Program-made: the position numbers and the translations under genes | Notes under the pieces: model-generated | Database searches by the model: none | What the model saw: the letters and a program-made list of their open reading frames with translations, nothing else | Told to the model about the DNA's origin: nothing | Part shown: one piece after another, positions 16,781-25,192 of the stretch | Position numbering within the stretch: position 1 is the first letter of the stretch | Layout: every line of letters starts with the position of its first letter | Assembly: GCA_041392855.1 (NCBI GenBank) | Contig: JAWKLD010000001.1 | Location: forward strand, 2,404,001 to 2,468,000 | Source of the DNA: Flavipsychrobacter sp. | GTDB lineage: Bacteria > Bacteroidota > Bacteroidia > Chitinophagales > Chitinophagaceae | Length of the DNA: 64,000 nt | Reading direction: 5' to 3'

Positions 16781-16818
16781 TATATTAAATAAACAAATCC
16801 GCACGATTTGAAATTACC

Positions 16819-18150
16819 CTAGTGCTGTACCATTATTTTATCAGCTATCTTCCAGCCGCCATTAGATACTACAACCAAGTAAGTACCTGATGGATAATTA
16901 GTAACATCAAACTGATAAGCGTTCAGCCCTTTCTTCATATTCGCAGTAGTGGTCATCATTACCTTACCTGTAATATCTGTAACTACTATCTGTGCATTAT
17001 TAGCTTGTGCGCGAGCATCTATCATAATATTAACCTGATTGTTAGCAGGGTTTGGATAAATACTATACTCACTTACATTGTTAGTAACAGAAGCTACACT
17101 TGTAGTTCCCAAAGCACGCTTTTGAAAAACTATTTTACCTGTTGCAGTTCCATCAAAACGAGTGAATTGTATGTGGTAGTAGCTACTATTATTCTTAGAC
17201 TTCACTATATAACTAGTATCGGCATGTACTCTATATTTAAAAATAGACATGTCAAAAGTCTTCCAGTTATCACCAATTGTATTTGTCTCTTTCTTAAGGT
17301 TTGATAAATGAGAAGTAAAGTTGCTTGACGTAAGATTGTTTGGGTCTACTGAGAATACTTCTGCTATCTCTACATCAAGATTAGCTAGTACGCCTGTATA
17401 TGCTTGTAGCTGTCCCGGTACCGGTCCGAATGTTCTATTCTTTTGATATTGCTTGAATAGTAGATCCCAAGCACCTATAGAAGGCTCTCTGTCTATAACT
17501 GTAGCCGTCGTCATGTTGTAATAAGCAAAAAGGCGGTCTGTGTATGGGCTAGCTCTTTTAATAGAATCTTCTACTAAACCAGAACCATCAAATTTTGCAA
17601 ACCTGAACTTGTACATCTCGTTATTAGCAGCACTTTTATACTCCTGGAGATGTAGTTGGTATGCAGCACCATCGATCATAACAATGTATAGAGAATCACC
17701 ACTTAGGTTATGCGTGGTCATATTGTACTTTGCCCAACCAAAGTCTACAGGGCTAGAAGTATTTCTGTTTACTGTAAAAGCACCTTCACCCCAGCTAGTA
17801 TCATTATTTACCAATTGAGTAGCAGGGCTTACTTTACCCATCGTATCACTAGCAACAAGGTTACCAAACTTGGTACTAGCTTTAGCACCTATTGAATATA
17901 CCTGAACTTTTCCCTTAATATGGTTGGCACGTACACTTGCGTTGAAAGATGTAGCTCCAAACTTGCTCATTTGGAAAGCAATATGCCAATCATCTGCCGT
18001 CTGCGTTTTTGTATTGCCATTAGCCAAATTATAATACGCATCTTTTGCATATCCGGCATTCAAATCCACGGAATCAACAACCCACGTTTGCGCAGAAGAA
18101 CCTACTGTTGCTGCACATGCCAACGATAATAGTGTATATTTTAATTTCAT
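16819..18150 (-). CDS. HmuY-like haem-binding family protein with T9SS type A sorting domain
   Basis: A 443-residue exported protein. The start chosen is the ATG at 18150 (MKLKYTLLSLACAATVGSSA, a clear signal peptide) rather than the in-frame ATG at 18219, which would add 23 non-signal residues. The body contains two HmuY-like modules: W-x-IAF in ADDWHIAFQMSKFG and W-x-LLF in GAWDLLFKQYQ, each followed by short beta segments such as YKFRFAKFDGSG and YYHIQFTRFDGTATG. The last 75 residues (YSIYPNPANNQVNIMID to KIMVQH) form a T9SS type A sorting domain. HmuY proteins capture haem for an HmuR receptor, and the next gene is such a receptor. Export through T9SS differs from the lipoprotein HmuY of Porphyromonas. 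Haem binding is inferred. Confidence 0.75.
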   Translation of the reverse strand: MKLKYTLLSLACAATVGSSAQTWVVDSVDLNAGYAKDAYYNLANGNTKTQTADDWHIAFQMSKFGATSFNASVRANHIKGKVQVYSIGAKASTKFGNLVASDTMGKVSPATQLVNNDTSWGEGAFTVNRNTSSPVDFGWAKYNMTTHNLSGDSLYIVMIDGAAYQLHLQEYKSAANNEMYKFRFAKFDGSGLVEDSIKRASPYTDRLFAYYNMTTATVIDREPSIGAWDLLFKQYQKNRTFGPVPGQLQAYTGVLANLDVEIAEVFSVDPNNLTSSNFTSHLSNLKKETNTIGDNWKTFDMSIFKYRVHADTSYIVKSKNNSSYYHIQFTRFDGTATGKIVFQKRALGTTSVASVTNNVSEYSIYPNPANNQVNIMIDARAQANNAQIVVTDITGKVMMTTTANMKKGLNAYQFDVTNYPSGTYLVVVSNGGWKIADKIMVQH

Positions 18151-18176
18151 ATAAAGAAAGGTTAAAAATGATGGTG

Positions 18177-18184
18177 TAAAGTTA
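18177..18184 (-). promoter_or_regulatory. Candidate -7 box (one mismatch) for the HmuY-like/TonB operon
   Basis: The minus strand reads TAACTTTA, one base off TAnnTTTG, 26 bases before the chosen ATG at 18150. Confidence 0.35.
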
Positions 18185-18208
18185 CACCCTCTTCTTTCTT
18201 CACATGAC

Positions 18209-18225
18209 CAATAGCCCAACTATTG
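18209..18225. promoter_or_regulatory. Inverted repeat upstream of the HmuY-like gene, possible operator
   Basis: CAATAG and CTATTG form a perfect 6-bp inverted repeat around a 5-base centre. The site lies 25-40 bases upstream of the candidate -7 box, roughly where the -33 element would be. An iron- or haem-responsive repressor could act here, but nothing in the sequence identifies it. Confidence 0.3.
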
Positions 18226-18256
18226 ACAAACTTGTGACAGAAACATTAAGCCCAAC

Positions 18257-19246
18257 TTAAATCCAACCTTGCTGATGTAAATATTTGGCTATTTGTACCG
18301 CATTTGTAGCAGCACCTTTACGTAAATTGTCTGCAACTATCCAGCAGTTTAGCGTATTCTCCTGCGAATAATCCCTACGGATACGACCTACAAAGACTTC
18401 ATCTTTGCCCGATGCATATAGTGGTGTAGGATAACTATTCATCTCAGGGTTATCTATCACAACTACTCCTGGGAATATATTGAGTAATTGTTTTACATCA
18501 GATTCATAAAAATCGTTAACCAACTCAATATTTACGCTTTCACTATGACCTCCCATTACCGGTACACGTACAGTAGTTGCCGTCACCTTTACCCTATCAT
18601 CACCTAGTATCTTGTTAGTTTCCAGCACCATCTTCATTTCCTCTTTTGTATAGCCATTATCTTGGAACACATCTATATGAGGAATAATATTCATGTCTAT
18701 CTGATGTGGGTAGACATTTGTGGTCTTATCTCCTGCACGTTGGTTATTTAGCTCATCCACGGCCTTTTGCCCACTACCCGTTACCGACTGATAAGTGCTA
18801 ACCACCACTCTCTTTATGGTATACTTATCGTGTATAGGCTTCAATACCATCACCATCTGTATGGTAGAACAGTTGGGATTAGCAATGATCATATCTTCCT
18901 CGGTAAGCACATGTGCATTCACTTCAGGAACAATAAGTTTTTTGGTAGGGTCCATACGCCAAGCAGAAGAGTTATCTACTACTCTACAACCTGCCTCAGC
19001 AAATTTCGGAGCCAATTCCAAAGACATTGCACCTCCACATGAGAACAATGCTAACGCAGGTTTCATACCAATGGCTGTATCTGCATCAACAACTGTATAT
19101 TCTTCACCCCTGAAAGTCAACTTTTTACCTACAGAGCGAGCCGAAGCTACTGGTATCAGTTCTGTAATGGGGAAGTGACGTTCCTCTAATATCTGTAACA
19201 TGGTACGACCTACCATGCCTGTGGCACCTACTACCGCTACGCGCAT
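18257..19246 (-). CDS. asd: Aspartate-semialdehyde dehydrogenase
   Basis: A 329-residue cytoplasmic enzyme that reduces aspartyl phosphate to aspartate semialdehyde, the branch point to lysine/diaminopimelate, threonine and methionine. The NADP-binding start VAVVGATGMVGRTMLQILEE, VVDNSSAWRMD, the active-site Cys126 in ANPNCSTIQMV, and the His in VPVMGGHSESV are all present. Length is normal. It starts divergently from the ABC exporter gene, with its own TATCTTTG box. The HmuY-like gene lies downstream on the same strand, but a separate promoter candidate precedes that gene. Confidence 0.95.
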   Translation of the reverse strand: MRVAVVGATGMVGRTMLQILEERHFPITELIPVASARSVGKKLTFRGEEYTVVDADTAIGMKPALALFSCGGAMSLELAPKFAEAGCRVVDNSSAWRMDPTKKLIVPEVNAHVLTEEDMIIANPNCSTIQMVMVLKPIHDKYTIKRVVVSTYQSVTGSGQKAVDELNNQRAGDKTTNVYPHQIDMNIIPHIDVFQDNGYTKEEMKMVLETNKILGDDRVKVTATTVRVPVMGGHSESVNIELVNDFYESDVKQLLNIFPGVVVIDNPEMNSYPTPLYASGKDEVFVGRIRRDYSQENTLNCWIVADNLRKGAATNAVQIAKYLHQQGWI

Positions 19247-19266
19247 TGTCTTTAAATTTTAGAGGG

Positions 19267-19274
19267 CAAAGATA
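19267..19274 (-). promoter_or_regulatory. Candidate -7 box for asd
   Basis: The minus strand reads TATCTTTG, an exact TAnnTTTG match, 20 bases before the asd ATG at 19246. Together with the box at 19310-19317 it forms a divergent promoter pair. Confidence 0.5.
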
Positions 19275-19309
19275 AGTAGTGTGCTCATATAATAGAAGAA
19301 AAAAGCCAG

Positions 19310-19317
19310 TACCTTTG
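19310..19317 (+). promoter_or_regulatory. Candidate -7 box for the ABC exporter gene
   Basis: TACCTTTG matches TAnnTTTG and ends 6 bases before the ATG at 19324. It argues against the longer frame beginning at 19279, which would start upstream of the promoter. Confidence 0.5.
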
Positions 19318-19323
19318 CCTCTT

Positions 19324-21111
19324 ATGAAGAATCTGGCTTCTTTAAACAAATACCTTTTAAAATATAAATGGCGATTACTGGCAGGCATGCTATTCATTAC
19401 CATTTCTAATATACTGGCCGTTATACCTCCTGTTATTGTTCGTAATATAATCGACCAAGTACAACAAAACATTAGTACTTATAGATTACTGGACGATACT
19501 ATAATCTCTAAAGAGGTACAGGCATATATCTTTAAGCTTGTTTTGTGGAACGGGCTACTACTACTTGGCCTAGCGTTGCTAAGAGGGTTATTCATGTTCT
19601 TCATGAGGCAAACGATCATTGTTATGTCTCGCTTTATAGAGTACGACCAAAAGAATGAGATCTACACTCATTACCAAAAACTTGATACTCAATTCTATAA
19701 AAGCCATTACACTGGCGACCTTATGAACCGTATAGCAGAAGATGTATCTCGTGTACGCATGTATGTAGGGCCTGCTATTATGTATACCATCAACCTTGTG
19801 GTACTAACCATTATGTGTGTATGGGGCATGCTACGCGTAAGCCCTATGCTAACGCTATACGTTATTATCCCTTTACCACTATTAGCACTCACCATCTATT
19901 TGGTCAACCGTATCATATTTAAAAAGAGCGAAAAGATCCAAGCGCAACTTTCATCCATCACTACTACTGCTCAAGAGTCTTATTCAGGGATTAGAGTAAT
20001 AAAGTCATTCGTACAAGAGAAAAACATGCTGCGCTTTTTCAACAAGGCATCCGATGAATATAAGCAGAGTGCTATTAACCTATCACTCACAGAAGCGGTC
20101 TTCTTCCCTTCTATGAATCTATTCATAGGCTTGAGCATGATTAGCACTATTCTTATTGGTGGCTACTATGCGATACAAGGACATATTACAACAGGTAACA
20201 TAGCTGAGTTCATCATCTATATCACCATGCTTATGTTCCCTATGATGGCTATAGGCTGGGTAGCATCAATAGTACAACGTGCTGGTGCTTCGCAAAAAAG
20301 AATTGATGAATTCTTAAATACCGAACCTACTATTACTAATCAGGAAGATGCTAAAGAGGCCAACTTAAAAGGCCATGTAACATTTGAAAATATTTCCTTT
20401 ACCTATCCACACACAGGTATTACTGCTTTGAAAAACTTTTCACTAGATATAAAACCAGGTGAAAAAGTGGCTGTAATAGGAAAAACTGGCTCAGGAAAAT
20501 CTACTATTGTACATCTTCTGTTAAGAATGTATGATGCTCAAGAGGGTCTACTTAAACTGGATGATACGCCTATTCAAGAGTTGAACATACAAAGCCTTCG
20601 TGCCGAAATAGCTTATGCACCACAAGAGCCTTATCTATTCTCTGATACCATATACAATAATATCAAATTTGGTAAACCTGAGGCTACAGAAAGTGAAGTA
20701 AAAGAAGCCGCTCGACTTGCTGATTTTGCTAAAGACGTAGGAACATTGAAAGACGGTTATGAAACGGTTATTGGCGAGCGTGGCGTAATGCTTTCAGGAG
20801 GGCAAAAACAGCGTTTGATACTAGCCCGTGCAATACTCAAGGATAGTAAAATATTGATGCTAGACGAATCGCTGTCTGCAGTAGATACCCAAACAGAGCA
20901 AAACATCTTAGAAAACTTCAAGACAAGACTAAAGAATAAAACAACTATTGTCATCACCCACAGAATATTTACCAGTTGGACCTTTGATAAGATAATTGTA
21001 CTGGATGACGGCCAAATAGTAGAGCAAGGTACGCATGAAGAGCTAATGAGCTTAAATAAGAAATATGCTAAGCTCTACCGCCACCAAACGGAAGTAACAG
21101 AAGAAGCATAA
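19324..21111 (+). CDS. ABC transporter, fused permease and ATPase (MsbA-like exporter)
   Basis: A 595-residue half-transporter that would act as a dimer in the inner membrane. The N-terminal half (about 1-310) has six hydrophobic helices of the type 1 exporter fold. The C-terminal ATPase has Walker A (VIGKTGSGKSTIVHLL), a Q-loop (YAPQEPYLF), the LSGGQKQR signature and Walker B (ILMLDESLSAVD). The start at 19324 (MKNLASLNKYLLKYKWRLL) is preferred over 19279 because a -7 promoter box lies between them. Exporters of this group move lipids, drugs or peptides; the substrate here is not evident and MsbA-like lipid flipping is only one possibility. The gene ends at a strong bidirectional terminator. 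Confidence 0.92.
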   Translation: MKNLASLNKYLLKYKWRLLAGMLFITISNILAVIPPVIVRNIIDQVQQNISTYRLLDDTIISKEVQAYIFKLVLWNGLLLLGLALLRGLFMFFMRQTIIVMSRFIEYDQKNEIYTHYQKLDTQFYKSHYTGDLMNRIAEDVSRVRMYVGPAIMYTINLVVLTIMCVWGMLRVSPMLTLYVIIPLPLLALTIYLVNRIIFKKSEKIQAQLSSITTTAQESYSGIRVIKSFVQEKNMLRFFNKASDEYKQSAINLSLTEAVFFPSMNLFIGLSMISTILIGGYYAIQGHITTGNIAEFIIYITMLMFPMMAIGWVASIVQRAGASQKRIDEFLNTEPTITNQEDAKEANLKGHVTFENISFTYPHTGITALKNFSLDIKPGEKVAVIGKTGSGKSTIVHLLLRMYDAQEGLLKLDDTPIQELNIQSLRAEIAYAPQEPYLFSDTIYNNIKFGKPEATESEVKEAARLADFAKDVGTLKDGYETVIGERGVMLSGGQKQRLILARAILKDSKILMLDESLSAVDTQTEQNILENFKTRLKNKTTIVITHRIFTSWTFDKIIVLDDGQIVEQGTHEELMSLNKKYAKLYRHQTEVTEEA

Positions 21112-21144
21112 AAAAGGGCAGCTACAAGTAGCTGCCCTTTTTCT
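21112..21144. terminator. Bidirectional terminator between the ABC exporter and M28 peptidase genes
   Basis: A perfect stem (AAAAGGGCAGCTA with TAGCTGCCCTTTT, about 21112-21142) around a 4-base loop CAAG. The A and T runs on both sides serve the two convergent genes. Confidence 0.9.
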
Positions 21145-21160
21145 ATATATCTAATACGCT

Positions 21161-22807
21161 TTAGTGCTTTTTCTCTTTCGGTGTAAAGATCAAAGGCATG
21201 GTCATTTCTTTACCTTCACGCTTAACGGTTACTGTAGTCTCATCCCCCACATTAAATTCTGCTAATGCTTCCATATAGGTTTGCATGCCCTTTATTTCCA
21301 ATTTACCAATAGCAGTAATAATATCACCTCCTTTTACTCCTGCTACTTGTGCCGGACGAGCCTCTGTTACACCATCTACACGTACTCCTTCGCCTTGAAA
21401 AGCGTAGTCTGGCATAATACCTAAGGTAACTTTAAAACGAACCTTACCAATATCCTTTTGCTTGGTAGGAGAGAACTTAGGCTTTGGCTCTTGTTCCATT
21501 TTGCCCACTACATTGTATACATATTTTATGATAGCAGCCTCTCCTTCGTAGTTTATCTTATCTGCATCATCTTCTGGCTTGTGATAATCGGTATGTGTAC
21601 CTGTAAAGAAGAATAATACGGGAATACCTTGATGGTAGAACGAACTATGATCGGAAGGGCCTACACCAGAACTATCAATAGACACCTTAAAGTTATCGTT
21701 GACAATAACATTACCCCACACTTTAGCAGTACCTACACCTCCAACAGTAAGTGCATGTGTGCTATCGTTCAGCCTGCCTACCATATCCATATTGATCATA
21801 TAGGCAATGCTACTGCTATCTAAAGACATATCTTCGACAAAAGCCTTTGAACCTATAAGACCCAGCTCTTCTGCCGAGAAGTGAACGAACAAATAATTAT
21901 ATTGTTTAAAGCTGCTGTTCTTCACCCAACTAGCTAATTGCATCAAAGCAGCTGTACCACTTGCATTGTCATCTGCCCCGTTATGTATCTGTGGCTCTTT
22001 ACCTGTATAGCGGCTGTTGCCATCTTCACCCATACCTAAGTGATCGTAATGCGCACCAAGTACAACGGTATATGTAGCACCATTATCCACATAACCCGCA
22101 ATGTTATTACCTGTCAAATTCGTCTTTTCAATGTCAATACTCATATGTAGCATCAACTCTTCCTCATTTTCTTCAGCATATTCTTTGTAGCCTTTATGAC
22201 TTAAAAAGGCGGATGGAATATCTAAGTTTTCAAAGCTTGATTTCTTATTGAACTGAGGTTCGTATTTAGCACCATATTTATCATAAAGCAACACTCCTGT
22301 TGCTCCATGCTTTGCTGCATCAAGTACTTTTTTAAATGCTGCTTTTTCCCAATCAAAGTGAGGGTTTTTAGCTTCTTCTGCGTCAGCATACAGGGATATC
22401 ATCCATACGTTATCCTGTTCAAATACTTCAGGTATCAACTTGGCATCTACTGTTGCATTCGCACTAAACGGTAGCGGGAATGCGATATCTGTAGGCACTT
22501 TCTCATTCCCAAGCTGAATAGTAGTAGCTGCACCTACTTTCCTACCATTAACAAAGGTAAATGGGTAGATATACTTGTCTTTATAAGCACTTACACCCTG
22601 CTCTTTGTAATATTTAATAATATAGTTAGCAGCAGCCTCTTCACCTGCAGAGCCTGTGCGGCGACCTTTCAACTCGTCAGAAGCCAGATAACCTATATCC
22701 TGCTTCAACTGCTTTACTATTTTTTTATCTGATTTTTTCTGTGCAGCTACCTCAAGAGTAGTACACAATGCAGCCGGGAGCAATATAGCTGCTAGTATAT
22801 TTTTCAT
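21161..22807 (-). CDS. M28 family zinc peptidase with PA and PDZ domains
   Basis: A 548-residue exported peptidase. A signal peptide (MKNILAAILLPAALCTTLEV) is followed by a cap/PA-like insertion (about 110-235) and the M28 metallopeptidase core. Zinc-ligand motifs are visible: the His-Asp pair in LGAHYDHLG, the Asp in NGADDNASG, the Glu pair in HFSAEELGLIGSKAF, the Asp in INMDMVGRL, and the His in GTHTDYHKPEDDAD. A PDZ domain fills the last 90 residues (GEGVRVDGV, VAGVKGGDIITAI). Such enzymes are di-zinc aminopeptidases acting in the periplasm or outside. The ATG at 22807 is preferred for the signal peptide; the in-frame ATG at 22816 would add three residues. Confidence 0.9.
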   Translation of the reverse strand: MKNILAAILLPAALCTTLEVAAQKKSDKKIVKQLKQDIGYLASDELKGRRTGSAGEEAAANYIIKYYKEQGVSAYKDKYIYPFTFVNGRKVGAATTIQLGNEKVPTDIAFPLPFSANATVDAKLIPEVFEQDNVWMISLYADAEEAKNPHFDWEKAAFKKVLDAAKHGATGVLLYDKYGAKYEPQFNKKSSFENLDIPSAFLSHKGYKEYAEENEEELMLHMSIDIEKTNLTGNNIAGYVDNGATYTVVLGAHYDHLGMGEDGNSRYTGKEPQIHNGADDNASGTAALMQLASWVKNSSFKQYNYLFVHFSAEELGLIGSKAFVEDMSLDSSSIAYMINMDMVGRLNDSTHALTVGGVGTAKVWGNVIVNDNFKVSIDSSGVGPSDHSSFYHQGIPVLFFFTGTHTDYHKPEDDADKINYEGEAAIIKYVYNVVGKMEQEPKPKFSPTKQKDIGKVRFKVTLGIMPDYAFQGEGVRVDGVTEARPAQVAGVKGGDIITAIGKLEIKGMQTYMEALAEFNVGDETTVTVKREGKEMTMPLIFTPKEKKH

Positions 22808-22826
22808 ACTTTCCATAAATGTGGTG

Positions 22827-22834
22827 CAAAGTTA
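22827..22834 (-). promoter_or_regulatory. Candidate -7 box for the M28 peptidase gene
   Basis: The minus strand reads TAACTTTG, an exact TAnnTTTG match, 10 bases before the ATG at 22816 and 19 before the ATG at 22807. Confidence 0.5.
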
Positions 22835-22856
22835 CAGCTAAGAATATAAATAATAC

Positions 22857-22888
22857 AAAAAACCGCCTCGCGTTAACGAAACGGTTTT
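22857..22888 (-). terminator. Terminator after scpB
   Basis: On the minus strand AAAACCG pairs with CGGTTTT around an inner TCG/CGA pair and is followed by a T run. It lies 29 bases after the scpB stop and just upstream of the M28 peptidase promoter. Confidence 0.65.
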
Positions 22889-22916
22889 GGTATTACTTAA
22901 ACTCTCTTTTGTATGC

Positions 22917-23573
22917 TTAGGCCGCTTTGATAGCCCCATCAGGGCTTACGATCATAGCGCCGGATTCTCCCTCTTCTGTAGCAGAAGCGTCATCAGGCTG
23001 TGCCTCGTTACTGTCCGTTGGCACAACTATTTCCACATCGGTGATATCTTTTAGTTGCGGTAGATCGCTTGGTGAGTTGATACCCAAGTAATCCATAAAG
23101 TTCTTAGATGTTTCATAAACCAAAGGCTTGCCTACAGCATCTTCTTTGCGGCCAGCTATCACGATCAGTTCTTTTTCCAGTAGTTTCTGGATAGAATAAT
23201 CTGCACCTACACCTCTTATATATTCGATCTCTGATTTTGTAACCGGTTGTTTATAAGAGATAATTGCCAAAGTTTCCATAGCTGCAGAAGAAAGCTTCTT
23301 GATATGCTTGTCTCCATTAAGCTGTAGTACTGTTTTATGAAATTGCTTCTTTGTTAAAAACTGATATCCACCACCTGTTTCCATTAATTGGAATGGGTAG
23401 TATTCTGCACTATATTTTTCACGAATAGCATCTATACAGGTAGCTACTCTTTCTCCTTCCATCATCTCCTCAAACGACTTAGACAAAAGCTCTGTTATCT
23501 CCATAAGAGTAACCGGGCGTTCACTAGCAAATATTAGTGCTTCTACGTGCGGCATTAAATGTTCTATATCCAT
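22917..23573 (-). CDS. scpB: Segregation and condensation protein ScpB
   Basis: A 218-residue cytoplasmic protein, the winged-helix partner (kleisin-associated) of the SMC-ScpAB condensin that compacts and segregates chromosomes. Family motifs are the N-terminal HVEALIFASERPVTLMEI, YQFLTKKQFHKTVLQL, SSAAMETLAIISYKQPVTKS, EIEYIRGVGADYSIQKLLEK and GRKEDAVGKPLVYETSKNF. The C-terminus beyond about residue 175 is an acidic, low-complexity tail. scpA and smc are not in the window. It lies downstream of nuoN on the same strand, but a 206-base gap with a TATATTTG box suggests separate transcription. Confidence 0.92.
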   Translation of the reverse strand: MDIEHLMPHVEALIFASERPVTLMEITELLSKSFEEMMEGERVATCIDAIREKYSAEYYPFQLMETGGGYQFLTKKQFHKTVLQLNGDKHIKKLSSAAMETLAIISYKQPVTKSEIEYIRGVGADYSIQKLLEKELIVIAGRKEDAVGKPLVYETSKNFMDYLGINSPSDLPQLKDITDVEIVVPTDSNEAQPDDASATEEGESGAMIVSPDGAIKAA

Positions 23574-23700
23574 AGTCTTACACCGTTTTTCTGGTACACA
23601 CCGAAATTAAATAAGCTTAAGGAAATTTGAGGCTAAAGAAATGCACAGTTGTGAATAAGTACTGTCACTTATATAAGAAACAATACATTAAACATATATT

Positions 23701-23708
23701 CAAATATA
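23701..23708 (-). promoter_or_regulatory. Candidate -7 box for scpB
   Basis: The minus strand reads TATATTTG, an exact TAnnTTTG match, within the AT-rich gap between nuoN and scpB, about 127 bases before the scpB ATG. The remainder of the 206-base gap shows nothing else. Confidence 0.3.
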
Positions 23709-23779
23709 ATATATGGTAATATCTATGTGGAGAAACCTGCTTTTTATGGATTTAAGCCAGTTTCAGGACTATTATAGTA

Positions 23780-25159
23780 CTATGCTGAATAAAGGAATAA
23801 ATGTGGTGCTACACCAAGCAGTATTACAATAATGCAAGTAACTGCCAGTAATAACCTGTCGGTAGCAGTCACCTCATGGTTTAGCTCAGCATCACCAGTT
23901 TTGAAGTACATCGCAATTATAACCCTAAAGTAGTAGTAAATACTTACCGCTGCCATTAGTAGTGCGAATATCACTAACCATAACATACCTCCTTGCTGTA
24001 CTGCACTAGTTAGTACAAAATACTTAGCCCAGAAACCACCGGTAAGTGGTATACCTGCTAAAGACAGAAGGAATACAGTTGTAAAAAAAGCTAATGCAGG
24101 TTGTTTCTTAGCCAAGCCATTAAAGCCATCGTAAGTGTAGTCTTTCATTTTCAGCAATACGGCAAACATACCTATGGTAGCCACACTATACGCCACAGCA
24201 TATAATGTAATACCCTGCCATGCTGTAGCATTTACAGATACTACTGCAAACAACATAAAGCCAGCTTGTGCGATAGAAGAGTAGGCCAACATACGCTTTA
24301 CACTCTGCTGGAATACCGCTGTAATATTACCTACGAATAATGTAGCAGCTGTAATAACTGCTAAGGTCATCATCCACTGGCTGCTAATGCTACCAAACGC
24401 AATATGGAACAAACGTAAGAAACCGATAAAGGCACCAGCTTTTACTATAGTTGCCATAAAGGCAGTAAAGGCGGTTGGCGCTCCATCGTACACATCAGGT
24501 GTCCAAGTATGCATTGGTGCTGCAGATATCTTAAAGGCAAAGGCGATCATGATCAAGATAATACCTGACAAGGCCATTGGGTTAAGTGTATCTGCCTGTA
24601 AGAAAGTATAATCAAGGATATTGAAAGAACCTGTAGCACCGTACAATAGCGTAATACCCATTAATAAGATACCTGTGGTAAAGGCACCCATCAAGAAATA
24701 CTTCAACGAGGCCTCATTACTCTTTAAGTTCTTTTTATCGCTACCTGCTAATATGTATTGTGGTATAGATAAGATTTCTACACCTATGAATAACATAAGC
24801 AGATTGTTGTATCCCGTTAATAGATACATACCACATAGTATAAAGAAGATAAGTGCGAAGTATTCCGCTACGTGATTGCCCACTTCTTTTATATGCTTAC
24901 CAGCTAGTAAGAAGTACAAGAAAGTACAGCCCGTCATTAATGTATTGAACCAGATAGCATATTTATCTATGCGCAACATTTTGTTGAACAGCATTTGCGG
25001 TTCTGTAGCACTAGCTGTGGTCAGCTCCCAGATATTGATACCTAGTAGTGCCAGCATCGCTATGATGGCTATAGAAACTATTGACTTCTTGTCTTTAGAC
25101 AAAAAGCCTGAGTACATAAGCACAATTCCCAATATTGTAGCAGCAATAATTGCCTTCAT
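23780..25159 (-). CDS. nuoN: NADH-quinone oxidoreductase subunit N
   Basis: A 459-residue, highly hydrophobic antiporter-like subunit of complex I with about 14 membrane helices. The conserved core includes YFLMGAFTTGILLMGITLLY, FKISAAPMHTWTPDVYDGAP with the functional Lys and Pro region, and RMLAYSSIAQAGFMLFAVV. It forms one of the proton channels in the membrane arm. It is the last gene of the nuo operon, 33 bases after nuoM. No strong hairpin terminator is seen immediately after it. Length is typical for the phylum. Confidence 0.94.
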   Translation of the reverse strand: MKAIIAATILGIVLMYSGFLSKDKKSIVSIAIIAMLALLGINIWELTTASATEPQMLFNKMLRIDKYAIWFNTLMTGCTFLYFLLAGKHIKEVGNHVAEYFALIFFILCGMYLLTGYNNLLMLFIGVEILSIPQYILAGSDKKNLKSNEASLKYFLMGAFTTGILLMGITLLYGATGSFNILDYTFLQADTLNPMALSGIILIMIAFAFKISAAPMHTWTPDVYDGAPTAFTAFMATIVKAGAFIGFLRLFHIAFGSISSQWMMTLAVITAATLFVGNITAVFQQSVKRMLAYSSIAQAGFMLFAVVSVNATAWQGITLYAVAYSVATIGMFAVLLKMKDYTYDGFNGLAKKQPALAFFTTVFLLSLAGIPLTGGFWAKYFVLTSAVQQGGMLWLVIFALLMAAVSIYYYFRVIIAMYFKTGDAELNHEVTATDRLLLAVTCIIVILLGVAPHLFLYSA

Positions 25160-25192
25160 TACTTATACAGTAGTTATTAGTCAATATTCAAA

